A DNA stretch of 64,000 bases, taken from positions 1 to 64,000 of the forward strand of contig JACCGJ010019403.1 of NCBI GenBank assembly GCA_013407085.1, read 5' to 3'. Below are positions 36,801 through 43,062 of the stretch, in pieces. The notes under the pieces were generated by a model. It did no database searches. It saw nothing but the letters and a program-made list of their open reading frames with translations, and was not told the DNA's origin. Source of the DNA: Atriophallophorus winterbourni (lineage: Eukaryota > Platyhelminthes > Trematoda > Plagiorchiida > Microphallidae). The position numbers and the translations under genes are program-made. How positions within the stretch are numbered: position 1 is the first letter of the stretch; the number at the start of each line of letters is the position of its first letter.

Positions 36801-39800
36801 ACTCTGTTACATTGATCATTCCGCGCTTCGTGAGCGCTTAACCGGGAAACACTTTGTGATTCTTTTATTCTACATCGTGGTACATCGTACGAATTCAGAA
36901 TTCAGTCCTCTTCGTGCCGGGTGGCACATGAGGCGAAGACAACCCCACGCTAGTGGTTCCGGTCTGCCGCTGCTCCCGTTGCCGTCTGCACTGTGAATAC
37001 TTGTGCATGTAGTTCGCGTTCCAACGTTCTGCGCCAAGTTTCCTTGGGTTGTCCCGTTTTTTGTTTACCTTGCGGAAGACAGTAATGGCTACCTTCGTTT
37101 GCGAACTGGGATCTATCCTGCAGACATGACCGAACCATCTCCACCGTCGTCTTTTGACTACGGTAGATACCACCCCTAGACCAGTTTTTCTCAGGAGCTC
37201 TTCATTCGAAATGGTGTGTGGCCAAAAAATCCGTAGTATCCTTCTCAAGCACTTAGTTTGAAATACGTTCATTCTACGCTCAATGGCAGTGGCCGTCTTC
37301 CAGCATTCCGATGCATACAGCAACACACTCATCGTACGAACCCTTTTCAAAAATGGCATTCAAGTATAACTTTATTTAGCAATTTACCACTGTTTCAAGT
37401 GTCAGTTATACTAACCTGGGCTGTCTCTACTTGATGACGATAATCAGATAGAAGTTTTTCCACATCGGCACAGTAGCACCATCATAATTCAACGGTATTT
37501 AGTAAATCTGCACCGCGTCAGTAGCGCAAAATGTCATCTGCCGATTGGGAAACATGACAGTGCATGATAAAATTCGTAATAAAAACAACGTGGTTGGTGA
37601 CTAAAAAAGAAAAATGTATGGTTAGCGCAAGGATAAGCAAGATAACCAAAGTAATGTGTTGCTCACATCCCCATGCCTTACACACCACTACCGGTTTCTG
37701 GCTGTTTGCCGTCGTCAGGTGGAGACAGTAAGATCAGGTTCAGTGAGCAAGATAATTTCAAATATCGCGCAATTGATACGGGTTAGAGTTATATCGAAGC
37801 TGTCGAATACATTGCGAATTTTTTAGCTGGTGTGCATTAACGCCTCGGTTAAAAATTGATCTCGCTTTGAAAAAATGTTGGTGCGTTGCTTGCGTTACAT
37901 TAAAACAAGAAACATTAATTTTTTGTTACTTTGTTCCGAATCATATATCAAGCCACGGTTGATATAAACTTTTTGAGTGAATTCGTTCGTCAATCGTCTC
38001 AGCACAGTGAAAATATCGACGTTTCATTTAATTTTCAACGAATATTGCAACTTTTGACAATCGAAATATGTTCGCGAAGCTTTCGTCACACGTCATATCT
38101 GTGTATAATTGCCGTTGTGCGTAAATATTTTAATCGCCACACCTTGTTGCAACAGTGACATCCTACGTCACAATGACGTCAGTGTTTTGTGTTAATGATG
38201 GCTTCTCTCTCATACAGTACCAAAATTTTAAAATATAACAAAAGTGTATACATCATTGTTAGTGAGCTGTTTTCAACTCAGTTCGTGGGCTATTTCGTTG
38301 CAAAGTAAAAAATATTCAAGGGTTAAACTGCAATCTCAAATCCACGTTCGCTGTTTTTGTTTACATGACACTTTATGTCACTACATTCCCAATTATATTG
38401 TTAAGTTTGTTCCAAATAATATTGGAAAATCATATTAACTTGATTCGATGTACCAATGCAAGATGAACACCAGCGCATGAACGTTTCTGATAATCATCAT
38501 CTAGTTCTTCATATCATCTTTCCGCTATACTCCTCTTCATAATCTTGTGGTAGTGCTTCACAACCGGTTGACAAATGTTCAACTCAGTCAAATCAGATCT
38601 TACTTCAACAGGGTGTCGAGACCTGCGTGTTTAAAGCTAAATTAAGGCTATCAAGTTCACATTTGTATCGACCGATATGAAGCCGAAATCCATTCATTCG
38701 CATGGATCAGGTATACATTTTTCGGACATTTAAGGCGAAAGCGGCTTAACTCGATAAAGAAGCAAAAGTAACTCAAAATGGACTGAATATTAGAATTTTC
38801 GCAGGGCGAAGCGGAATAAATTTACAAGCTTAATCACGTAATAGCTAAATGTTTTACACTGGTTTATTTTGGTCTTGTCCAGCTGAATAATCAATACAAA
38901 ATTAAGCGTTGCTGATGACTTCGATGCTGTCCCAATGGCCCACGGCACGTAAATTTGCTGTTTTCAAGCAAACAGCAAGAAACTGGTAGTGAAGTTTAGG
39001 TCTGGGGATGTGTGCATTCAAATTAATAGTTACAGAGCTTGATAATTCAAAACACTGGCTGGCCTAACAAACTAATCACATGTGCGTTATGTGATTAAGC
39101 AGGTTAGTTTTGTCAGCTTTATCTTAGTGAGACGTTAAGATTCATTACAGTTTCTACATTGTTTCGAGGCTTCTGAATCCTGATCCTGTTGTCTCAGTTT
39201 GTTTATCGTAAAACAACAAAATAACATACACATTGTAAGGACTGTTCGGGTGTTTACATATGGCAGACTTCCACGGAAATTCATACTCGAGTCGAAGGGC
39301 ACCGAAAACTTGTCTAGAGACATCCCCGGTGTGCGAGGAATTATCAATCCCTTATTCGTGATTCCGCCTTGGCGGAGTGATGTACTTTTACGTATGTGGG
39401 CTGCTGTGTCAACTGACCTTTACCATGTTCACTTGTATTAGATTGATGTGGATACACATTAGTAGAAAAATCGACCGCTGATGCTGGTCATTCCCACGAG
39501 ACGTGACACAGCGTAGGCGTAAGGTCAAAAAGCGGTGGGGGTTGGCTACTACTTCATCATGTTCCCTGTCCTGACTATCACCCTTGGTCTGACGAAGCTT
39601 CTATCAGAAGTGAAACGTTACACAAAACTGCTCTAACCGATTGCACTCAAATTTCTTTTCATTAAAATATACACTGTTTTCCTCGCTGACGATTTTCTGC
39701 TCTAACATTAGTCCGTAAGAACCTATGCTGCTCCGTGTTCCTTGATCTTAACAGTCAGATGTGAACATCTCACGATGCTTCAATTCAGCACAATTCACTT

Positions 39801-40407
39801 TAGGATACCAAACGCCTCTGTCATGAGTCGTATCGATCCGCTCTACTCTATAGTATGAGAGAATAGCACAATATTTTTATCAAGGCCCGATGAAAAGCTC
39901 TTTAATATTAATATATTTCATCATGCTGTTCAATAATCCTTACGTGGTTCGCTTAATGTTTTGTACCATTTTTCAGGTTATCAGGAGGTTCCGGCACCTT
40001 CAGAGTTGGAATCCATCTTGCTGGAAATGGACACTGAGATTCACAGGGCTATCTCTCAGTGCAATCAGGATCGTCTTTCCCAATACACCTACTGTATCAT
40101 AATCGGCTTACTCTTGATAATTTTGATGCTAAACACTTCCGTCTATCACTCAGCTGCAACCTGCCTGATCCTAATTGTCACTGGGGTTCTGAGTGTCGCG
40201 TTATTCGTGCTACTGTGGGGTTCGGTAATTGGTCGACCAACCGAAAGACGAGCCTTGGAGAATAGTAAATCCTACCTGAAACACTTGCTGCTGAACGTGC
40301 GATCTAATGGAAAACCGAAGGAGGAGGATGCGATTGAAACCGACGGTTGCGGGGATGGTGTGCAAGTGAGGCGTGTCACGTCTAAACCGCCACAAGATGA
40401 AAATTAA
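15763..40407 (+). CDS. SMPD2: Neutral sphingomyelinase, SMPD2-like, seven exons
   Basis: Joining 15763-15833, 15878-16090, 16130-16316, 26385-26594, 28490-28670, 29552-29692 and 39977-40407 gives 1434 nt, 477 codons plus a stop, with GT-AG introns throughout. The enzyme hydrolyses sphingomyelin to ceramide and phosphocholine at a membrane. Motifs by residue: TLNCW (20-24), MLQEV with catalytic Glu58, GMGMCIFSKWPI (99-110), IHQGDWYCGKGVGL (127-140), NTH (155-157), TGDFN (199-203), RLDYIFY (268-274), YSDHE (313-317, Asp-His pair), then two hydrophobic segments (about 373-391 and 395-419) as in mammalian SMPD2 (423 residues). No catalytic residue is missing. Introns 1 and 2 are 44 and 39 bp; introns 3 and 6 exceed 10 kb and hold most of the transposons. 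The start could be Met1 or Met11. Confidence 0.92.
15834..15877 (+). other. SMPD2-like intron 1, 44 bp micro-intron
   Basis: It starts GTTTGT and ends TTCTAG. Removing it joins TG to G and restores LNCWGVFKPLR, matching the N-terminal motif of neutral sphingomyelinases, which confirms the splice. Confidence 0.85.
15878..16090 (+). CDS. SMPD2: SMPD2-like exon 2
   Basis: It encodes residues 24-95, including YDIIMLQEV with the metal-binding catalytic Glu58. The donor GTGAGT is at 16091. Confidence 0.9.
16091..16129 (+). other. SMPD2-like intron 2, 39 bp micro-intron
   Basis: GTGAGT to GATAAG, phase 2. The acceptor AAG is weak, but this splice gives YFHNKYIGMGMC with the same spacing as the vertebrate protein. 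The nearby alternative acceptor (CAAG, 4 bp on) would break the frame. Confidence 0.75.
16130..16316 (+). CDS. SMPD2: SMPD2-like exon 3
   Basis: It encodes residues 95-157: GMGMCIFSKWPI, the HQGDWYCGKGVGL segment shared with SMPD2, and NTH at the end. The donor GTAAGT at 16317 follows a complete codon (phase 0). Confidence 0.92.
16441..16790 (+). mobile_element. Ribozyme repeat, copy B (tandem dimer) in intron 3
   Basis: Two plus-strand units start with the hammerhead core CTGATGA at 16449 and 16688, a period of 239 bp. Each is followed by GCATGCAAATGAGCG. Unit 1 has GAGTT instead of GAAAC; unit 2 has GAAAT and a weakened stem II (ATGC/GCTC), so both ribozymes look damaged. A (GT)n run lies at 16480-16498. 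The B-box-like GATTCAAACCC is at about 16550. Confidence 0.8.
17215..17745 (+). mobile_element. Penelope-like element 3' region, degenerate copy in intron 3
   Basis: It aligns with the 3' untranslated part of the Penelope-like copy at 53.2-53.6 kb: TTAATTAGTTAATTA with GTTTTTCTTC, the block with GTGTCAA and GACCTTGAC, TAGTCATGTTCCCTGTCCTG, and the end TTTCATTATGAATACACGATC. The hammerhead-like site at about 17583-17615 is decayed (GTGACGA, GAAACAC). Confidence 0.65.
17746..18394. other. Intron 3 spacer, no gene seen
   Basis: AT-rich sequence without recognisable coding or repeat content. Confidence 0.45.
19060..20043 (-). pseudogene. LINE reverse transcriptase remnant
   Basis: Frames 20043-19729 and 19701-19408 cover the region up to RT motif A. 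Motif B survives only as degraded sequence near 19225 (the plus strand reads CCCCGTGGGACTCC). Motif C is FADH. Multiple frameshifts disable it. Confidence 0.7.
20402..20956 (-). pseudogene. LINE endonuclease, 5' truncated and mutated
   Basis: A 184-codon frame starting in the middle of the domain, with NFNGGGVAIFLSLGL, CTYMSPQA, RVGDFDVPYISW, HGCLPSILDLVISS and KRDHVIISF. The Asn of GDFN and the Asp-His context are changed, so catalysis is unlikely. The N-terminal half with the catalytic Glu is not in frame. Confidence 0.75.
21684..22440 (+). pseudogene. LINE family A ORF1 remnant
   Basis: The frame 21684-22088 includes LLEVKRKHDLVEWYKLCSQM, matching the KQKHDVEKWSQLCHVM segment of the 49 kb copy. 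After a frameshift, sequence near 22285-22430 encodes PSPLKPTFLKTEMSNSIKRE, the RRM-like half. The N-terminal finger is not recognised. Confidence 0.6.
22579..23418 (+). pseudogene. LINE family A endonuclease
   Basis: Two frames separated by one stop around 22834. The first has ELNEICSHY, IIAITETWYSS (catalytic Glu) and RSVGGVALYYH. The second has GVLYLSPSSTESYNERL, LITGDFNLPTLYL (catalytic Asp-Asn), RPSVLDLVLTSEEQ and GLSDHSVLVLDY. All catalytic residues are kept. One or two point changes would account for the break. Confidence 0.8.
23938..24215 (-). mobile_element. Ribozyme repeat, copy C, inserted in LINE family A
   Basis: A minus-strand unit beginning (plus sense) TGCAACTGTTGGATAAGG. It holds a hammerhead at 24068-24110: CTGATGA, GAAACCGGTC and stem I are present, but stem II has decayed (GTGC facing AAAG). 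A partial second unit follows up to the (GT)n run at 24199. The octamer ATTTGCAT is at about 24042. Confidence 0.75.
24682..24857. repeat. Imperfect inverted repeat, about 60 bp arms
   Basis: Arm 1 (24682-24743) contains GAGCATGGAGAATGTTTCAC and AAAATACGCCGAAGCA. Arm 2 (24798-24857) is its reverse complement with a few mismatches (TGCTTCGGCGTATTTT, GTGAAACATTCCCCATGCTC). The loop is about 55 bp. Arm 2 is native LINE C-terminal coding sequence, so arm 1 is an inverted duplicate. Confidence 0.85.
24799..25367 (+). pseudogene. LINE family A C-terminal region
   Basis: It encodes MLINTYINPVMDYSVQAWAP, a stop near 24970, then LPRRRVRFDLILTYKIMN and FLWNSL. The RTE-like insertion follows, and the coding sequence resumes at 25617 as NSLPSDVVQSSSERIFRNKL. 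The same LPRRRVRSDLILTF sequence recurs inside the hAT leader at 46.2 kb. Confidence 0.75.
25221..25616 (-). mobile_element. 5'-truncated RTE-like LINE with target duplication
   Basis: A 396 bp insert flanked by GAACTCCCTA at 25211-25220 and 25617-25626. Removing it restores FLWNSLPSDVV of the host LINE. On the minus strand it encodes an RTE-type C-terminus (GGQVKTWLATVRSDVELLGL) and ends in an AAGTAAAGTAAG tail next to the left duplication. The orientation and tail fit target-primed insertion. Confidence 0.85.
25922..26384 (+). other. 3' part of intron 3, no gene seen
   Basis: AT-rich, ending in the pyrimidine-rich acceptor (CTTCTCCCTTTCCCCCAAAATAG). Confidence 0.5.
26385..26594 (+). CDS. 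SMPD2: SMPD2-like exon 4
   Basis: It encodes residues 158-227 (exactly 70 codons): DRNKDLYHVHRISQLLEL and FIVTGDFNLESD, the catalytic Asp-x-Asn motif. The acceptor is CAAAATAG, the donor GTGAGT at 26595. Confidence 0.92.
26830..26876 (-). ncRNA. Hammerhead-like motif of the Penelope-like 3' region
   Basis: Minus strand: CTTGGT, CTGACGA (26870-26864), one extra base C, GCTTCTG-TGT-CAGAATT, GAAAC (26845-26841), GTT, then ACTCAAAA. The order matches a type I hammerhead with a minimal stem III, except for the extra base after the core and a mismatch in stem II. Confidence 0.45.
27200..27612 (-). pseudogene. GIY-YIG endonuclease remnant of the Penelope-like element
   Basis: The frame 27612-27406 has VFMHLKDKT, NSICRINCKDCSGVCIGQ (the YIG half reads CIG) and REIHTRVEEYRKHV with the conserved Arg. 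Continuing in another frame, the minus strand encodes GIKPYSEYLHAE and VNKVDGAEIARIW. It would cut DNA at integration in an active element. Confidence 0.75.
28110..28345 (+). mobile_element. Penelope-like 3' region, solo copy in inverted orientation
   Basis: It starts in the block GTACTATATGCTGTTTAGCG and ends CATTATGAATACACGATC followed by ATTCAAATCGATTGC, matching the 3' end of the neighbouring minus-strand copy. Its hammerhead-like site (28209-28258) has CTAACGA instead of CTGACGA, so it is probably inactive. Confidence 0.75.
28490..28670 (+). CDS. SMPD2: SMPD2-like exon 5
   Basis: It encodes residues 228-288, with NGCTCDRADNPYGNKLW and ERLDYIFYRAG. The start is placed after TTGGACCAG; a second in-frame acceptor (TTCAG, 18 bp on) would remove six residues and cannot be excluded. 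The donor GTAAGA at 28671 is phase 1. Confidence 0.88.
28775..28850 (-). repeat. Short RTE-like 3' tail fragment
   Basis: It matches the left end of the insert at 25221: CTTACTTTACTTTGTGCGAC, then CTCCTCCTGGAGGATGAGTC. Only the tail and a few dozen bases are present. Confidence 0.6.
28851..29551 (+). other. Intron 5, no other gene seen
   Basis: AT-rich intron sequence ending in the exon 6 acceptor at 29549-29551. No coding similarity was recognised. Confidence 0.5.
29552..29692 (+). CDS. SMPD2: SMPD2-like exon 6
   Basis: It encodes residues 288-335, including LHYSDHEGVAAQF with the catalytic Asp315-His316 pair. The acceptor has a good pyrimidine tract (GTGTTTTTCAG); the donor is GTATGT at 29693. 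Only about 30 bp into the next intron a Penelope-like fragment begins. Confidence 0.92.
29722..30455 (+). mobile_element. Penelope-like element 3' part (second subfamily) ending in a hammerhead, in intron 6
   Basis: The frame 29722-30006 encodes LTHLKDKTPSG, IYKINYKGCSGVYIGQTS (GIY-YIG core) and RISEHKNRIG. After a one-base shift near 30003, the frame to 30241 encodes VIRRGKKPYIERFHAEAVEI and NKVDGADISTIW. About 170 bp after the stop comes the intact hammerhead at 30412-30453. The GIY-YIG to ribozyme order may mean that the ribozyme repeats derive from, or are mobilised by, this Penelope-like family. The RT is missing. Confidence 0.75.
30412..30453 (+). ncRNA. Type I hammerhead ribozyme, intact (copy D)
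   Basis: Stem I 5' strand CCCTAC (30412-30417); CTGATGA (30418-30424); stem II GTGC-AAACA-GCAC (30425-30437); GAAA (30438-30441); CCGGT with the stem III palindrome ACCGGT (30441-30446); cleavage after C30447; stem I 3' strand GTGGGG (30448-30453, pairing with CCCTAC with one G-T wobble). All invariant bases of the hammerhead are present. The stem III loop is too short to fold alone, which suggests pairing between two copies. It lies in the sense orientation within intron 6. Confidence 0.85.
30519..30568 (+). ncRNA. Hammerhead-like motif of the Penelope-like 3' region (best stem II)
   Basis: CTTGGT (30523-30528), CTGACGA (30529-30535), an extra A, a perfect stem GCTTCTG-TGT-CAGAAGC (30537-30553), GAAA (30554-30557), CGTT, then ACCCATAA. 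TTGGT pairs with ACCCA allowing a bulge. The extra base between the core and stem II is not usual, so activity is uncertain. Confidence 0.5.
30600..30850 (+). pseudogene. Fragment of a CR1-like LINE C-terminal region
   Basis: The translation has YFPIMMKNYIHIGFQIM, comparable with YFPMCFHLMMKTYIHQIRD of the 43 kb LINE, and then FKIRHTSSGLDD, comparable with SKIRYSPSDSDD. It is short and interrupted after 30798. Confidence 0.55.
31109..31975 (+). mobile_element. RTE-like LINE 3' fragment followed by a LINE 3' tail
   Basis: Frames encode EPVHHFTYLGSTIGDNLSLD (the post-RT segment of RTE/CFDP2-like elements) and, from 31491, RPHLRYKDVYKSDVHALGID followed by SWEELALDRSHWRHCVRRRL. RT itself is missing. 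From about 31900 the sequence CTATGTAGTTATCTTAAAGT with a GTGAATCGTGA end resembles the 3' tail of the LINE copy at 59.65-59.73 kb. Confidence 0.7.
31976..32939. other. Intron 6 spacer, no gene seen
   Basis: AT-rich. No coding similarity and no clear repeat recognised. Confidence 0.45.
32968..33009 (-). ncRNA. Type I hammerhead ribozyme, intact (copy E, left arm)
   Basis: Minus strand: CCCTAC (33009-33004), CTGATGA (33003-32997), GTGC-AAACA-GCAC, GAAA, CCGGTC, GTGGGG (32973-32968). It is identical in every ribozyme position to the copy at 30412-30453. It is antisense to the sphingomyelinase gene. Confidence 0.85.
33043..33078 (+). ncRNA. Hammerhead ribozyme lacking its stem I 5' strand (copy E, right arm)
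   Basis: CTGAAGA (position 7 may be any base), GTGC-AAACA-GCAC, GAAACCGGTT, GTGGGG. The core and stem II are intact, but the preceding bases are TTGAAAC, which do not pair well with GTGGGG, because the inversion point cuts the repeat there. Confidence 0.65.
33216..33423. other. Intron 6 spacer
   Basis: No feature recognised. Confidence 0.4.
34235..34732. repeat. Three tandem copies of a 166 bp unit
   Basis: Units start at 34235, 34401 and 34567, each with TTTGTGAAACTAAC, GCAGTGCTAAGCTTT, ACTTTTTGTATA, CCACACACCCATGTGTTTCTC and GAAAGTTGCTG. Units 2 and 3 are closest to each other. On the minus strand each encodes the LINE segment around HMGVWISSNLKS and YKKSCQSLALPR. A 166 bp period is not a multiple of three, so the frame changes at each unit. 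Confidence 0.92.
34980..35363 (-). pseudogene. LINE reverse transcriptase fragment
   Basis: A 127-codon frame covering motifs 0 to B: LLERFVGEELINQLEQNKLL, the motif A region CYVDMSKAFDRVNH with its catalytic Asp, and GGVTQG. Motif C lies downstream in another frame. Confidence 0.75.
35765..36400 (-). pseudogene. C-terminal fragment of another CR1-like LINE
   Basis: The frame 36298-35891 has LDLGVWVCGSLKNSLHCEVI, YKRASKLLGMLRLIFR and MKAYLIPTMKHASQAW. This region normally follows the RT, yet it sits upstream (minus sense) of the RT at 35363, so it belongs to a separate insertion. Confidence 0.7.
36401..36892. other. Intron 6 spacer, no gene seen
   Basis: AT-rich. A stretch at 36760-36795 (CAGAAACCGGTTCTGGAGTG) has a diverged look-alike at 62540-62570, possibly an old unnamed repeat. 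Confidence 0.35.
36893..37372 (-). mobile_element. RTE-like LINE 3' end, 5' truncated
   Basis: The frame 37359-36895 encodes VRTMSVLLYASECWKTA, MNVFQTKCLRRILRI, RWRWFGHVCRIDPSSQTKVA and a C-terminus ending in HVPPGTKRTEF. This is the RTE/CFDP2-type post-RT domain (GH..RMD...). The minus-strand end has CTGAATTCTGAATTC, a short tandem tail. A related copy is inserted at 51281-51650. Confidence 0.8.
37671..37745 (-). mobile_element. Ribozyme repeat, copy F, variant subfamily
   Basis: It begins GCTCACATCCCCATG and ends near AGATCAGGTTCAGTGAGC, like copy G at 40.8 kb. It contains a hammerhead variant at 37685-37723. Confidence 0.7.
37685..37723 (-). ncRNA. Hammerhead ribozyme, variant subfamily (copy F)
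   Basis: Minus strand: TCCAC, CTGACGA, CGGC-AAACA-GCCA, GAAACCGGTA, GTGG. Stem I CCAC/GTGG is perfect. Stem II pairs GGC/GCC instead of GTGC/GCAC, a compensated change, though the outermost C-A pair is mismatched. Position 17 is A, which is allowed. Confidence 0.65.
37746..38939. other. Intron 6 spacer, no gene seen
   Basis: AT-rich sequence. No coding similarity recognised. Confidence 0.4.
38940..39200 (+). mobile_element. Ribozyme repeat, copy H, degenerate
   Basis: AGCAAACAGCAAGAAACTGGTAGTG keeps the second half of the hammerhead in recognisable form, followed by CAAACTAATCACATGTG, AAGCAGGTTAGT and CATTGTTTCGAGGC, the repeat's later blocks. CTGATGA is lost. Confidence 0.55.
39225..39670 (+). 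mobile_element. Penelope-like element, internally deleted, in intron 6
   Basis: The first 150 bp encode CKDCSGVYIWQTSTEIHTRV and, after a stop, YQSLIRDSALAE, matching the GIY-YIG frame of the 27 kb and 53 kb copies. At about 39378 the coding part is joined directly to the 3' untranslated part (TGTACTTTTACGTATGTGGG), so the GIY-YIG C-terminus is deleted. The hammerhead-like site is at 39583-39625. Confidence 0.75.
39583..39625 (+). ncRNA. Hammerhead-like motif of the Penelope-like 3' region
   Basis: CTTGGT, CTGACGA (39589-39595), an extra A, GCTTCT-ATC-AGAAGT, GAAACGTT, ACACAAAA. The stem II loop has been rebuilt by a deletion that still leaves a paired stem. Confidence 0.45.
39977..40407 (+). 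CDS. SMPD2: SMPD2-like exon 7, membrane anchor and stop
   Basis: The acceptor TTTTTCAG is at 39969-39976. It encodes residues 335-477. A short helical linker leads to two hydrophobic segments (IIIGLLLIILML and CLILIVTGVLSVALFVLLW), then a basic, charged tail ending in QDEN and TAA at 40405-40407. The double membrane anchor at the C-terminus is a hallmark of SMPD2. Confidence 0.92.
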
Positions 40408-40786
40408 ATTAAATTGACATTATACTCACCGATAAACAATATTTTGCGATTTTACATGAAAGTATACTGTTCAGATAACGGTGATATCAAACGCTGCTCG
40501 AAAATTGATTTTTTCACGTTGAGTTCAAATCGGACACTTTAACGCAAGCGTAATAATCGAGGTTTTTTATTTTCAAAGATTACCGAAACACCGCAATGCA
40601 AATAATTTGCTAGAACCAAAAAGAATTTTGCTGTTTTTTGAAGCAATTTTTTCATGCATTGATTCGCGAATGAAAAATGTTCGTTCACCATTAAAATCAA
40701 AAGCAATCTTACTAAAATAATTTTATTCGGCGTAGTGCTATACACAATTGTATAAATACGAACTTCGAGCCTATCGAAAATCGTGA

Positions 40787-40792
40787 AATAAA
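40787..40792 (+). promoter_or_regulatory. Possible polyadenylation signal of the SMPD2-like gene
   Basis: AATAAA, 380 bp past the stop codon and before the next repeat (from 40808). There is no transcript evidence. Confidence 0.45.
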
Positions 40793-40807
40793 TGACACTG
40801 ATGTATT

Positions 40808-40935
40808 TTGGTGCTCACATCCCCATCACTTACACATCACTACCGGTTTCTGGCTGTCTGCCGTCATCAGGTGGATACAGTAAGACTAGGTTCAGTGAGC
40901 CTTGAAACTGTGGATAGGTGGTAAACAAAGTTATA
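40808..40935 (-). mobile_element. Ribozyme repeat, copy G, variant subfamily
   Basis: It matches copy F at its start (GCTCACATCCCCAT) and goes on through AGACTAGGTTCAGTGAGCC, GAAACTGTGG and GTAAACAAAGTT. The hammerhead at 40837-40874 reads CCAC, CTGATGA, CGGC-AGACA-GCCA, GAAACCGGTA, GTGA. Confidence 0.7.
40837..40874 (-). ncRNA. Hammerhead ribozyme, variant subfamily (copy G)
   Basis: It has the same core and GGC/GCC stem II as copy F. Stem I CCAC/GTGA has one mismatch at its outer end. All invariant core bases are kept. Confidence 0.6.
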
Positions 40936-40944
40936 CTTGAACGC

Positions 40945-42995
40945 CACTGTTACATAGGGTTCGTACAACGAACCACAATGTTCAAACACAGAATCACACA
41001 GTGATTCGTCGTCAAGCACTCAAGGCGCTTATGGATGAGCAGAGTGTTGCTCACATCATCCGCACGTATACACCACAACCGCTCAACATTTTCAAGTACA
41101 TGCGGTAAACCCGTACTGTCCCTAGAGTAGAGAGAGGAGAAGTGCTCCACACATCTTTCCATCTGCTGAGTTTTGTTGATAATAGGGTTACGAGATACAG
41201 ACTTAATGGGAGCCGTTTTAAGTTTGTTTGTACCAATGTCTCTCTTGATCACATCATGCATACCGTGAAAATTTCCAGTATCCGCAGCATTTTGGATACT
41301 GAGGCTAATTTCTGTCCAATAGTCATTTGCACATCGTCTTGCAGTCTTTTGGACCTAATTTCTAGCTCCTCTTAGAAGTCGTAAGTTTTCATCTGTTGGC
41401 ATACCTTGGAACCTCAAGAATGCTGACCGTTTCTCATCCAACACAGCAGTCATCTCAGAAGCTTTTGCCTTGAACCGGTTGCTCGTTCGAGCTTCCGTCG
41501 GACCGAAAGTGGAACGTGCGACTCGGCATATGCAGCTTTTTATTGATTCCCAGTTTTATGAAGTCAATTCGAGTGGGGTTATCTTGTTGAACTCGGCTGT
41601 GAAGGCTTTTGCAAATCGCGCAGCAATATTAGGTTCGCACATGCGAGTGACTTCTATCCTGGGCTTAGAAGACAATTTGGTGCGGTGAAATCTTGCGCGG
41701 GGAAGCTTCGGTTTTGCACAGACCATTATTATTATTGTCGCAGTCTGCGCTGTGATATGATCTGGTGAGTAGTGTACTTCCTATATTAGTGCGCCTAGCA
41801 AGAATAAGATCAAGCTGATGCCAATGCTTAGAGCGAGGATGTTTCCAAGTGACTTTATGCTGTGGGTTTGCTTGAAAGAAAGTATTACCCATACAAATAC
41901 TGAACTGTGTGCACAATTCTAAAAGGCTTTGTCCATTTTCGTTGGTTTTACCTACACTGAACCTTCCTAGACAATTTTGCCAAGACTCGTAATCTACACC
42001 AACTCTGGCATTGAAATCACCCAATACCACTACACAGTTTTTCTGTGGCACGTTTTTGAGGATAGTTGCGAGGTTATGATAAAAAGCGTCTTTTTCAGCA
42101 GGCGTCGCAGAGAGCGTCCGTGCATGAACGTTGACCAACGTAATGGTGTCAGTAAAGCACTTCAGATTTAGAGTCCAAATCAGTTCGCTCCCACTTCTGC
42201 TCGGTTGTGCTGGTTTTAGTAGGTCTTTTCGAACGGCAAACCCAACTCCATGAAGTCGAGGCTTATCAGCACACCTTCCTTTCAAAAAAATGTATAATCT
42301 CTTTCTGTTAGCATACCAGTGTCTGATAATCGCGTCTCTTGCAGGGCAGCCACGTCGACATTCAGTCTCTTTGGCTCATTGTTAATCACAGCTGATTTTC
42401 TTACGTCTCTAATGTTCGAAATGTCGTCATGAAATCCAGTAAGCATGGACCAGACGTTCCAGGTTCCCAGTTCCAGAAATGACTTTTTGTTTTTTCGTAG
42501 TTGGTTTCGCTGATGCGGAAAAAACAGTCTGCTTGTCGGTTGATTCCTAATCCCCATGCACCCGATGAGGATAGCAGACCGTGGCGAGACGGCACCTTAT
42601 TGACTGGGAGCTGTCCAACTTGAGGCGGCGCTAGCCGTCCAATGAGACCTGAAAGTCTCTCCCACCGTCGGAAGCAGCCCTTCAAGCTGAGCTCTACGCC
42701 AGTCGAGTCATAGCTTTTAACTGGTATCTGATGCTTCTCGTGTTATTATCAGTAGAAGCGGAATGGAGTGTCCTCTCCATTGGTGCGTTGTGATCTACGT
42801 CAGGGAAGTTCAATATGGAGAACTAGCTATTGCCCCTGCAGCAAATGCTCCATCTCCACGGCACCACCGGAACCAAAGGAACAGCTAGGCTGATACGTTT
42901 GGACAACGATGCCGTCGCATGTGTTGGTACGACGAAGTTGAATGAAACTTCGCACTGTCTAACAGGACGCCGGCTCCGAAATTATTCTTAGAGTA
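40945..42995 (-). mobile_element. RTE-like LINE, endonuclease part with leader
   Basis: Minus strand: a GC-richer leader (42995-42690), endonuclease (42557-41665), then the linker to RT (41460-40950), which includes LSRWKDVW and HFSSLYSRD as in RTE/CFDP2-like proteins. The RT is missing; the element breaks off next to ribozyme copy G. The leader is more GC-rich than the surroundings. Confidence 0.8.
41665..42557 (-). pseudogene. RTE-like apurinic-type endonuclease
   Basis: The frame 42557-42282 has ELGTWNVWSMLTGFHDDISN and DVAALQETRLSD (catalytic Glu). After a frameshift near 42283, the frame 42285-41665 has HGVGFAVRKDLL, TITLVNVHARTLSATPAEKD, VVLGDFNARVGVDYESW (catalytic Asp-Asn), NTFFQANPQHKVTWKHPRSK, HQLDLILARR and RSYHSADCDN. 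A single break near 42283 separates two halves that carry every catalytic motif except for a degraded SDH end. Confidence 0.82.
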
Positions 42996-43062
42996 AACAG
43001 AAAATGATACCTCGCTTCTTGAAAAAAAATCCTTTTAACAAAGGTATTTTGTACGAACAAAC

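Noticed and set aside
40539..40745. Minus-strand frame downstream of the sphingomyelinase gene
   Set aside because: It lies in the probable 3' untranslated region, AT-rich, without any family motif.
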